A stretch of DNA of 64,000 nucleotides, from the NCBI RefSeq assembly GCF_016890225.1, contig NZ_JAFELM010000019.1:60978-124977 (forward strand). The letters run 5' to 3'. The stretch is from Bacillus suaedaesalsae (GTDB lineage Bacteria > Bacillota > Bacilli > Bacillales > SA4). The translations under genes were made by a program, and so were the position numbers. This document shows, in pieces, positions 17,481 through 27,964 of the stretch. The notes beneath the pieces were generated by a model that was not told the origin of the DNA, did not search any database, and worked only from the letters and a program-made list of their open reading frames with translations. How positions within the stretch are numbered: position 1 is the stretch's first letter; every line of letters begins with the position of its first letter.

Positions 17481-18758
17481 TTAGTTTGTAAACTGCTCTT
17501 CTTCAGTTGATCCAGTTAAGGCAGTTGTGGATGAGTTTCCACCGGACACGACTTGTGCTACTTCGTCAAAGTATCCAGTTCCTACTTCACGTTGGTGTCT
17601 TGTTGCTGTGTAGCCATATTTTTCGCTATCAAATTCTGCTTGTTGTAGTTCTGAGTAAGCAGCCATTCCTCTATCTCTATAGCCTCTTGCTAGTTCAAAC
17701 ATCGAATGATTTAGTGCATGGAAGCCAGCGAGTGTAACGAATTGAAACTTATAACCCATTTTTCCTAGTTCTCTTTGGAATTTTTCGATTGTATTGTCAT
17801 CTAGCTTTTTCTTCCAGTTAAAGGATGGGGAACAATTGTATGCTAATAGTTTTCCTGGGAACTTTTCATGAATAGCTTCTGCAAACCTTCTTGCTTCTTC
17901 CAAATTCGGTTCAGAAGTTTCGCACCAAATCAAGTCTGCATATGGTGCATACGCTAATCCCCTTGCGATTGCTTGTTCTAAACCAGCATTCGTTCTAAAG
18001 AATCCTTCAGAAGTACGTTCACCTGTAATAAATGGATGATCTGCATCATCAATATCACTTGTAATTAAATCTGCTGCATTCGCGTCTGTTCTCGCTACTA
18101 GTATAGTTGGAACACCCATTACATCTGCAGCTAAACGCGCAGAGATCAAGTTTCTAACAGCTGTTTGTGTTGGCAATAATACCTTTCCACCAAGGTGACC
18201 GCACTTTTTCTCAGAAGATAGCTGATCCTCAAAGTGAACACCTGCAGCTCCTGCTTCAATCATACCCTTCATCAATTCAAACACATTTAACTGCCCACCG
18301 AAACCTGCCTCAGCATCTGCTACAATTGGTGCGAACCAATCAATCTCGCCCACGCCTTCTAAATGTTGAATTTGATCTGCACGCTGTAACGCTTGGTTAA
18401 TTCTTTTTACAACAGAAGGTACACTATTTGCTGGATATAAGCTTTGATCGGGATACATATTACCAGAAAGGTTCGCATCAGCCGCAACTTGCCAACCGCT
18501 TAAATAAATGGCTTTTAAACCTGCTTTTACTTGTTGAACTGCTTGGTTTCCTGTTAATGCACCTAAGGCATGAACATAATCTTCCGTGTTCAGCAACCCC
18601 CAAAGCTTCTCTGCCCCTCTTCTAGCAAGTGTGTATTCAATATCAATTGATCCTCTTAGTTTTAAAACATCTTCTGGTGTATACGGTCTTGTAACTCCAT
18701 TCCAACGTGAATCAAGCTCCCAGTTTTCTTGTAATACTTTTACTCTTTCGTTTGTCAT
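17481..18758 (-). CDS. aceA: Isocitrate lyase
   Basis: A 425-residue cytosolic enzyme that splits isocitrate to glyoxylate and succinate, the first step of the glyoxylate shunt. It shows the active-site loop [13 protein letters not shown] with catalytic Cys186, the metal-site region ADAEAGFGG and the [12 protein letters not shown] motif. Length matches bacterial isocitrate lyases. It follows malate synthase by 20 bp on the same strand, so both steps are probably co-transcribed. The nearby fatty acid genes (lcfB, enoyl-CoA hydratase) would feed acetyl-CoA into this pathway. Confidence 0.96.
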   Translation of the reverse strand: MTNERVKVLQENWELDSRWNGVTRPYTPEDVLKLRGSIDIEYTLARRGAEKLWGLLNTEDYVHALGALTGNQAVQQVKAGLKAIYLSGWQVAADANLSGNMYPDQSLYPANSVPSVVKRINQALQRADQIQHLEGVGEIDWFAPIVADAEAGFGGQLNVFELMKGMIEAGAAGVHFEDQLSSEKKCGHLGGKVLLPTQTAVRNLISARLAADVMGVPTILVARTDANAADLITSDIDDADHPFITGERTSEGFFRTNAGLEQAIARGLAYAPYADLIWCETSEPNLEEARRFAEAIHEKFPGKLLAYNCSPSFNWKKKLDDNTIEKFQRELGKMGYKFQFVTLAGFHALNHSMFELARGYRDRGMAAYSELQQAEFDSEKYGYTATRHQREVGTGYFDEVAQVVSGGNSSTTALTGSTEEEQFTN

Positions 18759-18778
18759 GATCCAAACCCCTTTTCCTT

Positions 18779-20368
18779 TTATAGTTTTTCGTAGCCTTTT
18801 AATGTTAAAAATTCAGCAAAATCTTCTTGCAAAACGAGCTCATTTAAAATTTGTGCGGCCTCAAGGTAACGCCCTTCCTTATATCTGTCATCTTCAACCT
18901 TCTCTTTTATTACTTGAAGCTCCTCGGAAGACCAATTATGATACATTTCCTCTGTAAACTTTCTTCCGTCCTCTAATACACCTTTAGGATGACGTAACCA
19001 CTGCCACAACTGGGCTCTTGATATTTCTGCTGTTGCCGCATCCTCCATTAAGTTATGGATTGGAACAGCTCCGCTTCCTGATAACCATGCCTCAATATAT
19101 TGAATCGCTACATTTATATTTGTACGAATACCCGCTTCTGTAATCACACCTTTAGGAACTTCTAATAGCATAGACTCATCTATTTTTACATCTTCTCGTT
19201 TACTATGAATCTGATTTTTTCCAGGCATTTTTTCATCAAAAACATCTAACGCAACCGCTACAAGTGCCGGATGAGCAACCCATGTTCCGTCATGGCCATC
19301 TGTAGCTTCACGTTCTTTATCAAGGCGAACTTTATTAAACGCCTCTTCATTTAGTTTCTCGTTACCCTTGACTGGAATTTGCGCTGCCATACCACCAATC
19401 GCATGCGCCCCGCGGCGATGACATGTCTGAATAGCTAATAAAGAATACGCTCTCATAAATGGCACCGTCATTGTCACAAGTGAACGGTCTGGAACAATCA
19501 CTTGCGGAAGCTCTCGAAACTTTTTAATATAACTAAAAATGTAATCCCATCTACCACAGTTTAATCCTGCTGAATGTTCCTTTAATTCATATAAAATTTC
19601 ATCCATTTCAAAAGCAGCCAAGATTGTTTCAATTAGTACAGTCGCCTTGATTGTACCTGTTGGAATGGATAAGTATTCTTGCGCATACAAAAAGACATCA
19701 TTCCAAAGTTTTGCTTCTAAATGACTTTCTAACTTTGGTAAGTAAAAGTACGGTCCACTTCCACGATCCATAAGCTCCTTCGCGTTATGAAAAAAGTACA
19801 GACCAAAATCAAGTAAACTAGCTGAAATTCTCTCTCCGCCTAGTAAAATATGTTTCTCCTCTAAGTGCCAGCCTCTTGGTCTAACTACTAAAGTCGCAAT
19901 CTCATCTCTCAGCTTATATTCTTTTCCATTATCATTTCTAAAGGAAATCGTTCTCTTAATAGCATCTTTTAAGTTAACTTGACCATCTATAATGTTTTCC
20001 CATGTTGGTGACGTTGCATCTTCGAAATCAGCCATAAACACCTTTGCACCCGAGTTTAACGCATTAATTATCATCTTACGGTCAACAGGACCTGTTATTT
20101 CTACTCTTCGGTCTTGTAGATCCTCTGGGATAGGTGCCACTAACCAATCTCCGTTTCTGACACTCTCTGTTTCTTTTAGAAAGGTTGGCATAACACCTGT
20201 ATTAATTTCTAGTTGTCTCTCAAGTCTAGCTTTTAAGAGCTCTTTTCTACGTTGTCCAAACTTCTTCTCAAGCTGTACGATAAAAGTTAATGCGTCTTGC
20301 GTTAAAATTTCTTCATACCTTGACTTTACAGCTCCGTTTACCTTCAAGCCTGCCTGTTGAATAGACAA
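18779..20368 (-). CDS. aceB: Malate synthase A
   Basis: A 529-residue enzyme condensing glyoxylate with acetyl-CoA to malate. Motifs include [36 protein letters not shown] and [14 protein letters not shown], all typical of the A form. The TTG start at 20368 has AAAGGAGGATG upstream at normal spacing. It is first of the aceB-aceA pair. A palindrome-like AAACAG-N8-CTGTTT lies about 35 bp upstream of the start and could be a regulator site. Confidence 0.96.
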   Translation of the reverse strand: MSIQQAGLKVNGAVKSRYEEILTQDALTFIVQLEKKFGQRRKELLKARLERQLEINTGVMPTFLKETESVRNGDWLVAPIPEDLQDRRVEITGPVDRKMIINALNSGAKVFMADFEDATSPTWENIIDGQVNLKDAIKRTISFRNDNGKEYKLRDEIATLVVRPRGWHLEEKHILLGGERISASLLDFGLYFFHNAKELMDRGSGPYFYLPKLESHLEAKLWNDVFLYAQEYLSIPTGTIKATVLIETILAAFEMDEILYELKEHSAGLNCGRWDYIFSYIKKFRELPQVIVPDRSLVTMTVPFMRAYSLLAIQTCHRRGAHAIGGMAAQIPVKGNEKLNEEAFNKVRLDKEREATDGHDGTWVAHPALVAVALDVFDEKMPGKNQIHSKREDVKIDESMLLEVPKGVITEAGIRTNINVAIQYIEAWLSGSGAVPIHNLMEDAATAEISRAQLWQWLRHPKGVLEDGRKFTEEMYHNWSSEELQVIKEKVEDDRYKEGRYLEAAQILNELVLQEDFAEFLTLKGYEKL

Positions 20369-20474
20369 TGTTCATCCTCCTTTGTTATAAAACAGTTGTA
20401 TTCTGTTTTGTCTTATTATATAACAGTACAAACCTAGTTGTAACTATTTTTTTCAGAAAATTTACCAATTAAGA

Positions 20475-20517
20475 AAAAAAGGCTAGAACCCTGTGTGTAA
20501 AATAGGGCTCTAGCCTT
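20475..20517 (-). terminator. Terminator downstream of the coiled-coil gene
   Basis: AAGGCTAGAACCCT (20479-20492) pairs with AGGGCTCTAGCCTT (20504-20517) with one mismatch, followed on the minus strand by a T run (complement of 20473-20480). A second small hairpin GGGGAT-TACC-ATCCCC lies at about 20535-20550. The rest of the gap between aceB and the coiled-coil gene holds the aceB promoter region. Confidence 0.75.
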
Positions 20518-20659
20518 ATAAAGTGTAACTTGCGGGGATTACCATCCCCACTGATTGTTAGTTGAACCAATCATCCTACTGGCGTTTATTCAATACTTAC
20601 ACTTCCCCGAATCTCTTTAGTTTAAAAGTGTATTAGCGCCAGTTGGAACGGGAGAGATT

Positions 20660-21601
20660 TTATGCAAATTGCGCAATTAATGTATTACGTTCGTATTCTA
20701 ATTCTTGAAGCTGTTTCATAATTTGTGTTTTTTCTTTTTCAATCTGTTTTACAAGTGAAGTAATTTGGTATTTATACGCATTAACCTGTTCTAATGAGTC
20801 ATTAATTTGATTCTGAATGACCCAATCGGTGATTAATCCGTCAAAGAAGAAGTCAGCAAATCTAGTTAAGTTGGACAACTCCATTGATTCGGTAAATTCT
20901 GTCCCAATATCTTCAAGTTCTCTTTTAAGCTTCTTAGCCAAGTGCTGTGCATCATGCATATACCCGCTAGCATCATCAATGTGATTGTGCTTTATCGCTG
21001 TAGAAATAACACCACCACCAAACATATCAAGAGTCCCCCAGCCGGAAGCACTTTCAAGTGAGGCAGATGCTTGCTTTAATGATTGCTTAACAGCATTTCC
21101 AGCAAAAATTGCTTCCTCCATTTCTAACTGCATAGTGGCCATTTGATTTGCTTGATCATTTAACGTATCTAGATGTGAATTAATTTCTGAACTGATTAGT
21201 CTCATATATCCTTCTTTTTCTTTCAGTAGCTGCTCAAGTTCTTGCTCTGCGTTCATCACGTTTTGGAGGTTTGTATGTACTGCTTCGATTTCTTGTTCTA
21301 GGTCTTTAATCTCAGCTTTTGCTTCGTCATATTGTAGCTTAGCTAATACAGCCTCTTGTTTTTCTTGCTTTAGACGTTCCTCTTTAGTACCTAATACTGT
21401 TAGTAGGATTGATGTAATGCTTAAACCTTCAAGCTTGTCGACATCTTGATTTTCTTTTTCTAATTTCTCTTTTAAATCAAGTAATCTAGCTTTTGAAGAC
21501 GTTAGTTCTTGGTGATAAGAACGAAGTTGCTTTTCCCATTTTTGTTTAAGTCGTACACGTTCCTGCACTTGTTTAATTTTAGAATTTAATTGTAGAACCA
21601 C
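20660..21601 (-). CDS. Coiled-coil protein of unknown function
   Basis: A 313-residue soluble protein starting at GTG 21601 behind AAAGGGGGAA. Residues 1-135 and 270-313 are dense in heptad-like K/E/L patterns (long coiled coils). In between is a more globular helical stretch containing GWGTLDMFGGGVISTAIKHNHIDDA. There is no signal peptide or membrane helix. I do not recognise a named family. The neighbours are unrelated in function, so context gives no clue. It is monocistronic, with its own terminator. Confidence 0.75.
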   Translation of the reverse strand: MVLQLNSKIKQVQERVRLKQKWEKQLRSYHQELTSSKARLLDLKEKLEKENQDVDKLEGLSITSILLTVLGTKEERLKQEKQEAVLAKLQYDEAKAEIKDLEQEIEAVHTNLQNVMNAEQELEQLLKEKEGYMRLISSEINSHLDTLNDQANQMATMQLEMEEAIFAGNAVKQSLKQASASLESASGWGTLDMFGGGVISTAIKHNHIDDASGYMHDAQHLAKKLKRELEDIGTEFTESMELSNLTRFADFFFDGLITDWVIQNQINDSLEQVNAYKYQITSLVKQIEKEKTQIMKQLQELEYERNTLIAQFA

Positions 21602-21744
21602 AAAAAATTCCCCCTTTACCTATATATAACGAGGGAAGTATGAAAAAGGTTTCATTGTTTTCGAAATATTTTTTTAAATTTTTACAGTGATAATAAAAGC
21701 AGTTACTTGCTTTAAGTACTTGCACAGTACAGGAGATTACTATA

Positions 21745-22254
21745 CTAAGAAAAGTTACTTAAATAAAAAGCTATTTCCTGCTTACTTTTCAACGTAATAA
21801 TCGTTTTATCTTTTCCAAACTTCTCAAACCGTTTGGCCATTTTTTGCTTTCTTGGGTAGTACGTTGTGTAAATAAATTTAATAAATGGCCAATCTAGCTT
21901 TTCTGGACATCCTTCTGGCATATCAGGTCTTGTACTACCTATATTCGAGAACCACCTACTTACAACTCGATACAAACAAACATACAAAGGTAATTCTAAA
22001 TAAATAATTGTATCAGCATGTTCCGCGCGAATGTGAAAGGTGGAGTTATAATTTCCTTCTATAATCCACTGGTCTTTCTGTACAACTTCTCTTTGTTTTT
22101 GTTCGAACTCACCTTTTTCAGATTCTATCCATCCCGTTTTCCAATACAAGGAATCAAGATGAGTAACAGGATACCCAAGCTTTTCTCCCAATTTTCTTGC
22201 AAATGTCGTTTTACCTACCCCAGAAGAAATTCCAATTACCATAACACGATTCAT
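21745..22254 (-). CDS. Small P-loop kinase-like protein (FlaR/adenylate-kinase-like)
   Basis: A 169-residue protein with a P-loop near the N-terminus (GISSGVGKTTFARKL, residues 7-21), then HLDSLYWKTGWIE and WIIEGNYNSTF. This pattern belongs to the group often annotated as DNA topology modulation protein FlaR, which are nucleotide-kinase-like ATPases. The true substrate is not established. The region TRPDMPEGCPEKLDWPF resembles a lid segment. It stands alone with its own ATG start. Confidence 0.8.
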   Translation of the reverse strand: MNRVMVIGISSGVGKTTFARKLGEKLGYPVTHLDSLYWKTGWIESEKGEFEQKQREVVQKDQWIIEGNYNSTFHIRAEHADTIIYLELPLYVCLYRVVSRWFSNIGSTRPDMPEGCPEKLDWPFIKFIYTTYYPRKQKMAKRFEKFGKDKTIITLKSKQEIAFYLSNFS

Positions 22255-22352
22255 TCTCCCACCCCAATTACAGCTTTTTACGTCTATTTAATTTATCACA
22301 CTATTAAAAAATGGCACTACTCTAAGTTTAGAATAATGCCAAATTTTTTTAA

Positions 22353-23621
22353 CTATTTTTCACTCTCTCTTAATTCATAGCTATCTAAATAATGAATTCT
22401 CTCGACCATCGGTGGGTGGGTATATCTAAATAATTTCACAATGAAAGGTGGATTCACTTCACTTAAGTTTGATTTTGTCAATTGTTGGAATGATCCTACT
22501 GCTGCTTCCGGATTTTTCGTCAATTCTACTGCATAAGTGTCAGCCTGGAGCTCATGTGCTCTTGATACAGTATTGCTAATTGGTGCAAATAGGAAGGAGA
22601 GCACAGACAATAATAAGAAAAATAGTGGTATCGTTGCCACTTCTTTCGGATCATGAATGTTAAATCGATGACCATGACGTCTTATAATGATATTCATAAG
22701 TTTATGAATCAAGTAAAAACCTACTAGAGATACGAGAGTATAACTAACAACACCAAAAAAGACGTGTTTCTTCACATAGTGTCCCATCTCATGTGCCATG
22801 ATAAACAACACTTCGTCATCTTCTAATTTATTCAGGGTTGTATCCCATAATACGATTCGCGAATTGTCTCCTATTCCTGTTACATAGGCATTCATTGCTT
22901 TCGTTTTTTCAGACATATTTACTTCGTATACATGCTCTGCAGGGATTCCTGCTTTATCAGCAACTGAGAGAATTTTTTCCTCTAACTCCTTGTCCTTCAA
23001 TGGATAAAAGTCATTGTAAAGCGGATCGATAAAAACAGGCTGAATGAATGTTAAAAACAACGTAAAGGGAATCGACAATAGCCATCCATATAGCCACCAT
23101 CTCTTTGGACTTTTTCTCATTAGACCATATAACACTAACACAATAAGTCCCGTTAAAAAGTAATTAATCCAAAAATCGAGCATGTAGTCTTTCATCCAAC
23201 CATTAAAAGGTTGAACACTTATTCCATAATCCTTTGAGACGTTATATCCAAATAGTTTGAAAGGAAAGCTTAAAACAGTTGTAAACAAAGTTATCCAAAA
23301 TAAATAAATAAACACTTGAAGGGGTCTAAAACGTACAGTTCCCTTCGCCCAATCTTGAAACTTCTTCGATAAGCCTACCGATAACAAAATAAAAAGTAAT
23401 AACCATTCATACGGTGTTGATAAAAAATATAAGGCATTTTTTATTTTGGAAAATTCCTCACTTATTAGTAACTCCTTTTCGTTCATAAACGTAGCTGGAT
23501 CTGATGCTGATCCTTCATATCCACTTGGTATTGTCGTATCTGCCCAATTGAAAATATACAAACAGAACACAACACTAAAAACAATGTATACGACAATAGA
23601 ACTCAGTACTGTCTTTTTCAA
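22353..23621 (-). CDS. yhfN: M48-family membrane metalloprotease, YhfN-like (Ste24-type)
   Basis: A 422-residue membrane zinc protease. Several helices span residues 8-28, 70-85, 103-122, 152-168 and 178-196. The zinc site is HEMGH (His277, Glu278, His281) with the third ligand Glu357 in RAHELQADTYA. Between them are two more helices (about 288-312 and 331-349). It matches CAAX prenyl protease 1-like proteins; in bacteria these cut membrane proteins, but the target is unknown. In B. subtilis yhfN belongs to the same chromosomal block as lcfB. Confidence 0.9.
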   Translation of the reverse strand: MKKTVLSSIVVYIVFSVVFCLYIFNWADTTIPSGYEGSASDPATFMNEKELLISEEFSKIKNALYFLSTPYEWLLLFILLSVGLSKKFQDWAKGTVRFRPLQVFIYLFWITLFTTVLSFPFKLFGYNVSKDYGISVQPFNGWMKDYMLDFWINYFLTGLIVLVLYGLMRKSPKRWWLYGWLLSIPFTLFLTFIQPVFIDPLYNDFYPLKDKELEEKILSVADKAGIPAEHVYEVNMSEKTKAMNAYVTGIGDNSRIVLWDTTLNKLEDDEVLFIMAHEMGHYVKKHVFFGVVSYTLVSLVGFYLIHKLMNIIIRRHGHRFNIHDPKEVATIPLFFLLLSVLSFLFAPISNTVSRAHELQADTYAVELTKNPEAAVGSFQQLTKSNLSEVNPPFIVKLFRYTHPPMVERIHYLDSYELRESEK

Positions 23622-23710
23622 CGTCTGTCCCCCCTATACTCGTTCTCTTACTATTTTTAGTATCTCGTCCTAAAATTTAGAACTGTTTGTCTACATCTGT
23701 ACAAGAGAAA

Positions 23711-23734
23711 AAGCCTGGAACAATGTCCAGACTT
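23711..23734 (-). terminator. Terminator of azlCD
   Basis: AAGCCTGGA and TCCAGACTT pair over nine positions (one G-T), overlapping the azlD stop, and are followed on the minus strand by TTTTTCTCTT. Confidence 0.75.
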
Positions 23735-24035
23735 ATAAGAAGTATGCAAATATAGCAAGTACAGCAATAGAGCCCAAAACCACTACAATTACATTTGCCC
23801 CTAAAAAGGCTATGATAAAGGCAGCGACTGCACCGACAATTCCAAACCATATATTCTCATGAAAAAGAAAGATCCCAGGAATAATTAATGCACCGAGAGT
23901 TGCATATGGTACGTTTTTTAACACTCCTTGAATAAACGGATGAAGCTCCTTCCCACTTAATGAGACGAGAGGAATCATACGTGGAAGATACGTAACGATT
24001 GCCATTCCTACAATAATTAATACTATATTATCCAC
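23733..24035 (-). CDS. azlD: AzlD-family small subunit of branched-chain amino acid exporter
   Basis: A 100-residue protein with four hydrophobic segments and the family motif TYLPRMIPL near residue 15. It starts with GTG at 24035 behind AAAGGGGGAG and overlaps azlC by 8 bp. AzlC and AzlD together export branched-chain amino acids (and the toxic analogue 4-azaleucine in B. subtilis). Symbol from family membership; the substrate range here is inferred. Confidence 0.88.
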   Translation of the reverse strand: MDNIVLIIVGMAIVTYLPRMIPLVSLSGKELHPFIQGVLKNVPYATLGALIIPGIFLFHENIWFGIVGAVAAFIIAFLGANVIVVVLGSIAVLAIFAYFL

Positions 24036-24738
24036 GCTGCTCCCCCTTTTTCATTACAATTAGTTCTACGACAACTGAGGAAATTAATGTCGCTGCCACA
24101 ATCGCCCAACCTTTTGCCATGAATATAACGAATATAAAATTTAAAACACCTGCAAGCGCTGCTAAATATAACACTTTTTGATGTTTTTTTATAGAAGGTA
24201 CGAGTAGTCCAACAAACATTGCGTATAAGGCGATTCCCATACTTTCTTGTAACGTTGCAGGTAGACTAGACCCGATAACGTGACCAACTCCTGAAAACAC
24301 AACCCAACTTCCATAAGAGACAGTAACTAAACCAAATAAAAATCCGGTTGTCAGCTTGCCTTCCTTTATAGCAGCTACTGAAAAGGTTTCATCTGTTATT
24401 CCAAAGGCATATATTGCTTTCAAAAACTTGGGAGCCGTTTCTACTTTTTCATTCAAGGAAGCACTCATAAGAAAATGACGTATGTTCACGATGAATGTTG
24501 TTAACACAATTTCAAAAGCACCAGTACCTGCTGCAATAAGACTTAGTGCTATGTATTGGGAAGCCCCCGCAAACACAAGTAAACTCATCAAAAACGTTTC
24601 TCCAACTGTGAGGACTGTTGTTTTCGCCAGTAATCCAAAAGTTAAGGCAATCGGCATATAACCTATTGCAATGCTAACTCCAGCTTGGACACCCATTACT
24701 AGTTGTGGTGACTTTCTCTCAATTGCAGATGTTGCCAC
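24028..24738 (-). CDS. azlC: AzlC-family large subunit of branched-chain amino acid exporter
   Basis: About 236 residues from GTG 24738; the ATG at 24756 lies inside the GGAGGAGGT ribosome site, so the GTG seven bases after it is preferred. It has five to six membrane helices, with AGASQYIALSLIAAG and NIRHFLMSASL, both typical of AzlC. It forms a two-subunit exporter with azlD, whose start overlaps its end. Confidence 0.88.
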   Translation of the reverse strand: MATSAIERKSPQLVMGVQAGVSIAIGYMPIALTFGLLAKTTVLTVGETFLMSLLVFAGASQYIALSLIAAGTGAFEIVLTTFIVNIRHFLMSASLNEKVETAPKFLKAIYAFGITDETFSVAAIKEGKLTTGFLFGLVTVSYGSWVVFSGVGHVIGSSLPATLQESMGIALYAMFVGLLVPSIKKHQKVLYLAALAGVLNFIFVIFMAKGWAIVAATLISSVVVELIVMKKGEQRG

Positions 24739-24983
24739 TTTCTGTACCTCCTCCATTATTTAAAATTTTATTTTTCTATTATACTATTATACTTTGACTC
24801 AAATTTGTAATTTTTTACTCAAGTTACAGAAAAAAAGTAATGTGAGAGTCATTAAGTTATTCACATCACTTATGCATTCATTTTTCTCATTAACTAAGTT
24901 AATTAAGTAATAAGTCATTAAAAATCACTGGTCGTATACGATTAAAAACAAACAATTACTAAAGCTAATTACATTAGCTCCAT

Positions 24984-25736
24984 TTATTTCACAACATATA
25001 ACCGATCTTTATGCTGGTCGACATTCACCGTGTATTCCTCACCATTTTCCAAATGAATCGTAACCATTTCTCCTTGAAAGCGTTCATCAATATAGATAAT
25101 TACATATCCCTCTTCTTCAATAGCAACGAATCCTTCATGCTCTCCTTTTCGTAACTCCAATAAACCATAACCACCACTTGAGTAATTAAATAACGCAATT
25201 GCAGGCATATCATCAATGGTTAATGCAAATGCTGTTAGCTCACCATCTATCCATACATCTTGTTTAATTATTTCTGCGAATTCTTTATCTAACGAATAGG
25301 GATCTCCATAAATAAATTCGATTTCTCGCCAAAGTTCTTGCTGTGCTGGATCTTCCCTATTTGACCAAGTTCCTATTTGCGTCACTTGTCTTTCCTCATC
25401 AATACGAAATGTCACACCGATCGTTGGTGTTTCAATATCATTAACATCGAACTGACCTACCCTATGTCCTTCTTCATAATGTTTCGGTAAAATAGTAAAC
25501 TCCTTATCTGGATACTTTTCTGTCAAATAGTCAATGAGTTGTTCATATCGTTTCGTATGAGTGTTTACTTTTATAGTTGGATAGCATACATAGTATCCAA
25601 CATACCCTATGACAAGCACAATCGTTAACACAATCCCCCATTTTTTCCGATTTCTAAATATAAGCCAGATAAACATAATCACAATCAATACTGTAACTCC
25701 AATTAGAAAAAAGTATATATTTTCACCGGGACTCAT
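24984..25736 (-). CDS. Membrane-anchored hypothetical protein (DUF3139-like N-terminus)
   Basis: About 250 residues from the ATG at 25736, chosen because AGGAGGGG lies just upstream; an earlier ATG at 25760 precedes that site. Two membrane helices lie in the first 60 residues. The rest is an extracytoplasmic acidic domain with a KVNTHTKRYEQLIDYLTEKYPDKEF segment resembling DUF3139-type proteins. I cannot name a function. It probably forms a monocistronic unit. Confidence 0.7.
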   Translation of the reverse strand: MSPGENIYFFLIGVTVLIVIMFIWLIFRNRKKWGIVLTIVLVIGYVGYYVCYPTIKVNTHTKRYEQLIDYLTEKYPDKEFTILPKHYEEGHRVGQFDVNDIETPTIGVTFRIDEERQVTQIGTWSNREDPAQQELWREIEFIYGDPYSLDKEFAEIIKQDVWIDGELTAFALTIDDMPAIALFNYSSGGYGLLELRKGEHEGFVAIEEEGYVIIYIDERFQGEMVTIHLENGEEYTVNVDQHKDRLYVVK

Positions 25737-26126
25737 GTAACTCCCCTCCTGATAACTCATCGGAAACTCATATTTTATTATTCAACTAATAAGTTCATTA
25801 GTACAATAAAGATTTTTTTGGGGAAGAAGGCTATAAAATTACGCCGCTTTACTCTTTCTCCAATCAGACAACAATATAAATTTATTTCGTTTACTTCAAT
25901 CGTATCTAGAATCATTAGATATATCCGTGGAAACTTGCTGAATATCCTTCGTCTCAACTCCTCCAACTAATCATATCTCCTAGATTCCACAAAAAAGAGC
26001 ATTAATCCTTCATGGATCAATACTCTCAACAAAACCTTCTTTCACTATTCTGCCCCTTAGTTGCATATTTTCATTAGTATGTCATAGAAACTCTTTTGGA
26101 TTAAGTTTCTTAATCTAATAAAATCC
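25737..26126. other. Gene-poor stretch with one terminator
   Basis: About 390 bp. A hairpin at 25997-26025 (GAGCATTAATCC against GGATCAATACTC with G-T pairs), followed on the minus strand by six T, probably terminates the acetyltransferase transcript. A 62-codon minus-strand reading frame (25778-25966) has no convincing ribosome site and no recognisable protein, so I do not call it. Confidence 0.6.
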
Positions 26127-26657
26127 TTAAATTTCAATCGTATTAGTAATTGAAAAATTAATATTTAAAGATTTATATACATCTTTCCAACGGTCTCCCA
26201 TATCCGGAGAATATAAAAATGGTTTATACCCCAACTTAATATAGGTTCTCAAAGCAGGTAAGCGATGGTCATTTGTAACAGTAGCTAAAGCTGTAGCACA
26301 AAACCCTAATCCTTTATTTCTATGATTTGGAGGTGTAAATACGAATCCTATTTCTCCACCAAATGGAAAATGATAATAGCCTGACTTTGGATTATGTAAG
26401 GCAACTGCTGAACTTACTATTTCTTCAGTAGCGTGGTCAATTAAGAAATATAGCCCATTAGGTAAAACTCTTGTAAAAAAGTCATCTAATTGTTCATCAT
26501 TTATATTCCATCCTTCATTTTCTAACAGTTTTACATATGCAAATCTATCTTCTTCTCTATAATTTCTTTCGTAATAGCCATTGGGTACTAGGGGTTTTGG
26601 AGGTGTATGTAAAAGATCTGGAGGACATAACATTATAAGTGCTTTTTCGTGTGTCAC
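26127..26657 (-). CDS. GNAT-family N-acetyltransferase
   Basis: A 176-residue protein starting with GTG at 26657 (GGGAG seven bases upstream). The acetyl-CoA binding motif A is visible as VFTPPNHRNKGLGFCATAL (R-x-x-G-x-G type), preceded by a beta strand IGFVF. It transfers acetyl from acetyl-CoA to an unknown small amine or protein. It is isolated between a small lipoprotein and a membrane protein gene. Confidence 0.82.
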   Translation of the reverse strand: MTHEKALIMLCPPDLLHTPPKPLVPNGYYERNYREEDRFAYVKLLENEGWNINDEQLDDFFTRVLPNGLYFLIDHATEEIVSSAVALHNPKSGYYHFPFGGEIGFVFTPPNHRNKGLGFCATALATVTNDHRLPALRTYIKLGYKPFLYSPDMGDRWKDVYKSLNINFSITNTIEI

Positions 26658-26798
26658 TTATAAACTCCCTATTTTTCTCTTTATCATAAAATATATACAA
26701 TTCTCAAATTAAACTGCCGGTTAGCCAAAAAGAAAAGCCAGTACTTAAAGCATTTCCCGTTGCTACTTAAATATAAATTATAAAATTTTAACTCAAAA

Positions 26799-27317
26799 TT
26801 ACTCCTTTTTCTCTAACCATTGTTTTACTTTTTTATCCATCTCTTTTTGTAAATCCTCTATATTTCCACTATCTTGTTGAGCCAATTTCAAGTATTTTTC
26901 TGGAAACATTCTTTTTAGAGAGGACTGATACAAACTACCGTCTTGCGGTTCTGTGTATTCAATAACAGAATAATTGCCTTCTTTTTTACTTAACCGAATT
27001 ACGACAGGTAATGAATGTCCTGCTTGGTTTTCTATTCCAGTGGATTTATTAAAACCGCCATAATAAGACCACATATATACACTTATTATCCCATCTACTT
27101 CATTCGTGCCATATACCTTGTGGACTTCAAATTGCTTTTCTGTACCATGATAAGAGGGTGAATATTTTTCGATAATGTAATCAGAAATGACCTCATCCAT
27201 AACTTCTGTTACATTCTTATCCCCAGCTTCTAAGTTAACCTCATGCTCACTACAACCTGCTAATAATAATGCTACAAATAATAAAAATAAAATATTAGGT
27301 TTGAATTTGTTCCTCAA
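26799..27317 (-). CDS. Small secreted lipoprotein of unknown function
   Basis: A 172-residue protein starting with TTG at 27317 behind GGGAGGAA. The signal peptide ends in the lipobox LLAGC (Cys22). The mature part is charged, with IIEKYSPSYHGTEKQFEVHKVYG and a C-terminal coiled stretch of lysines and glutamates. The layout resembles several Bacillus lipoproteins with a domain for a small signal or cell-wall role, but I do not recognise the family. Confidence 0.7.
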   Translation of the reverse strand: MRNKFKPNILFLLFVALLLAGCSEHEVNLEAGDKNVTEVMDEVISDYIIEKYSPSYHGTEKQFEVHKVYGTNEVDGIISVYMWSYYGGFNKSTGIENQAGHSLPVVIRLSKKEGNYSVIEYTEPQDGSLYQSSLKRMFPEKYLKLAQQDSGNIEDLQKEMDKKVKQWLEKKE

Positions 27318-27436
27318 ATGTTACATTCCTCCCAATATAAACGTTTTTATAATAAGTAATGTATTAAAGTTTTCTCGTGCTAACTTGCGCTTTCCTTCAA
27401 TAAGAAAGGCATTTAACAATCAAGCAATTTGCTTAT

Positions 27437-27784
27437 TTATTCAGCTTTTCTGCTTAATTTTGCTTCAATCGTAAGGACTATCGGATAGGCTGCAATCAAA
27501 ATTATAGAAATGAAAATAGACTGTTCAAATATAGTTTTAAACATTTCTTGAGACCAACCATCTTCACCAATTATCCAGTATGCCATTTTATTTGAAATAC
27601 CAATTCCATCATTTGCCTCTGGAATTAGACTTTGAGTGTAGTTTTGTGCGAGGCTGACAGTTGCTAAAATAGATAACGAAATACCAATAGATATTCCCTT
27701 TGAGAAAGGTTTTTCAACTCCAATTCTTTGCAATGCAATTACAGAAATAGCTAACAAGACTAAACTTCCAAACATAAATTCCAT
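27437..27784 (-). CDS. Small membrane protein of unknown function
   Basis: A 115-residue protein with three hydrophobic segments (about residues 2-18, 31-46 and 84-107). It starts at ATG 27784 with AGGAGGAA seven bases upstream. I do not recognise it. It ends about 120 bp upstream of the lipoprotein gene on the same strand and could be co-transcribed with it. Confidence 0.65.
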   Translation of the reverse strand: MEFMFGSLVLLAISVIALQRIGVEKPFSKGISIGISLSILATVSLAQNYTQSLIPEANDGIGISNKMAYWIIGEDGWSQEMFKTIFEQSIFISIILIAAYPIVLTIEAKLSRKAE

Positions 27785-27964
27785 AGTGTTCCTCCTATTT
27801 ATTAGTTATTCCTCCACAATTGATATCCTTAGGAATTAGATTCTCTTTTCTTATTTACAAACCCTAACCTAATAAAAAAAATAGCACCCACTTTATATTC
27901 AAGTAGTTGCTTCGAAATTCCTTCAAATTCAACTATTCTCCTCCCTTAGTGTGATTGTAGTACA

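Noticed and set aside
22018..22380. A 120-codon plus-strand frame opposite the kinase-like gene
   Set aside because: It is the reverse shadow of the kinase-like and protease genes, without a ribosome site.
24757..24983. A T-box or amino-acid riboswitch before azlCD
   Set aside because: I see no T-box motif or specifier-type hairpin; the region upstream is plain AT-rich DNA.
25778..25966. A 62-codon minus-strand reading frame
   Set aside because: No convincing ribosome site, odd composition and no recognisable protein.
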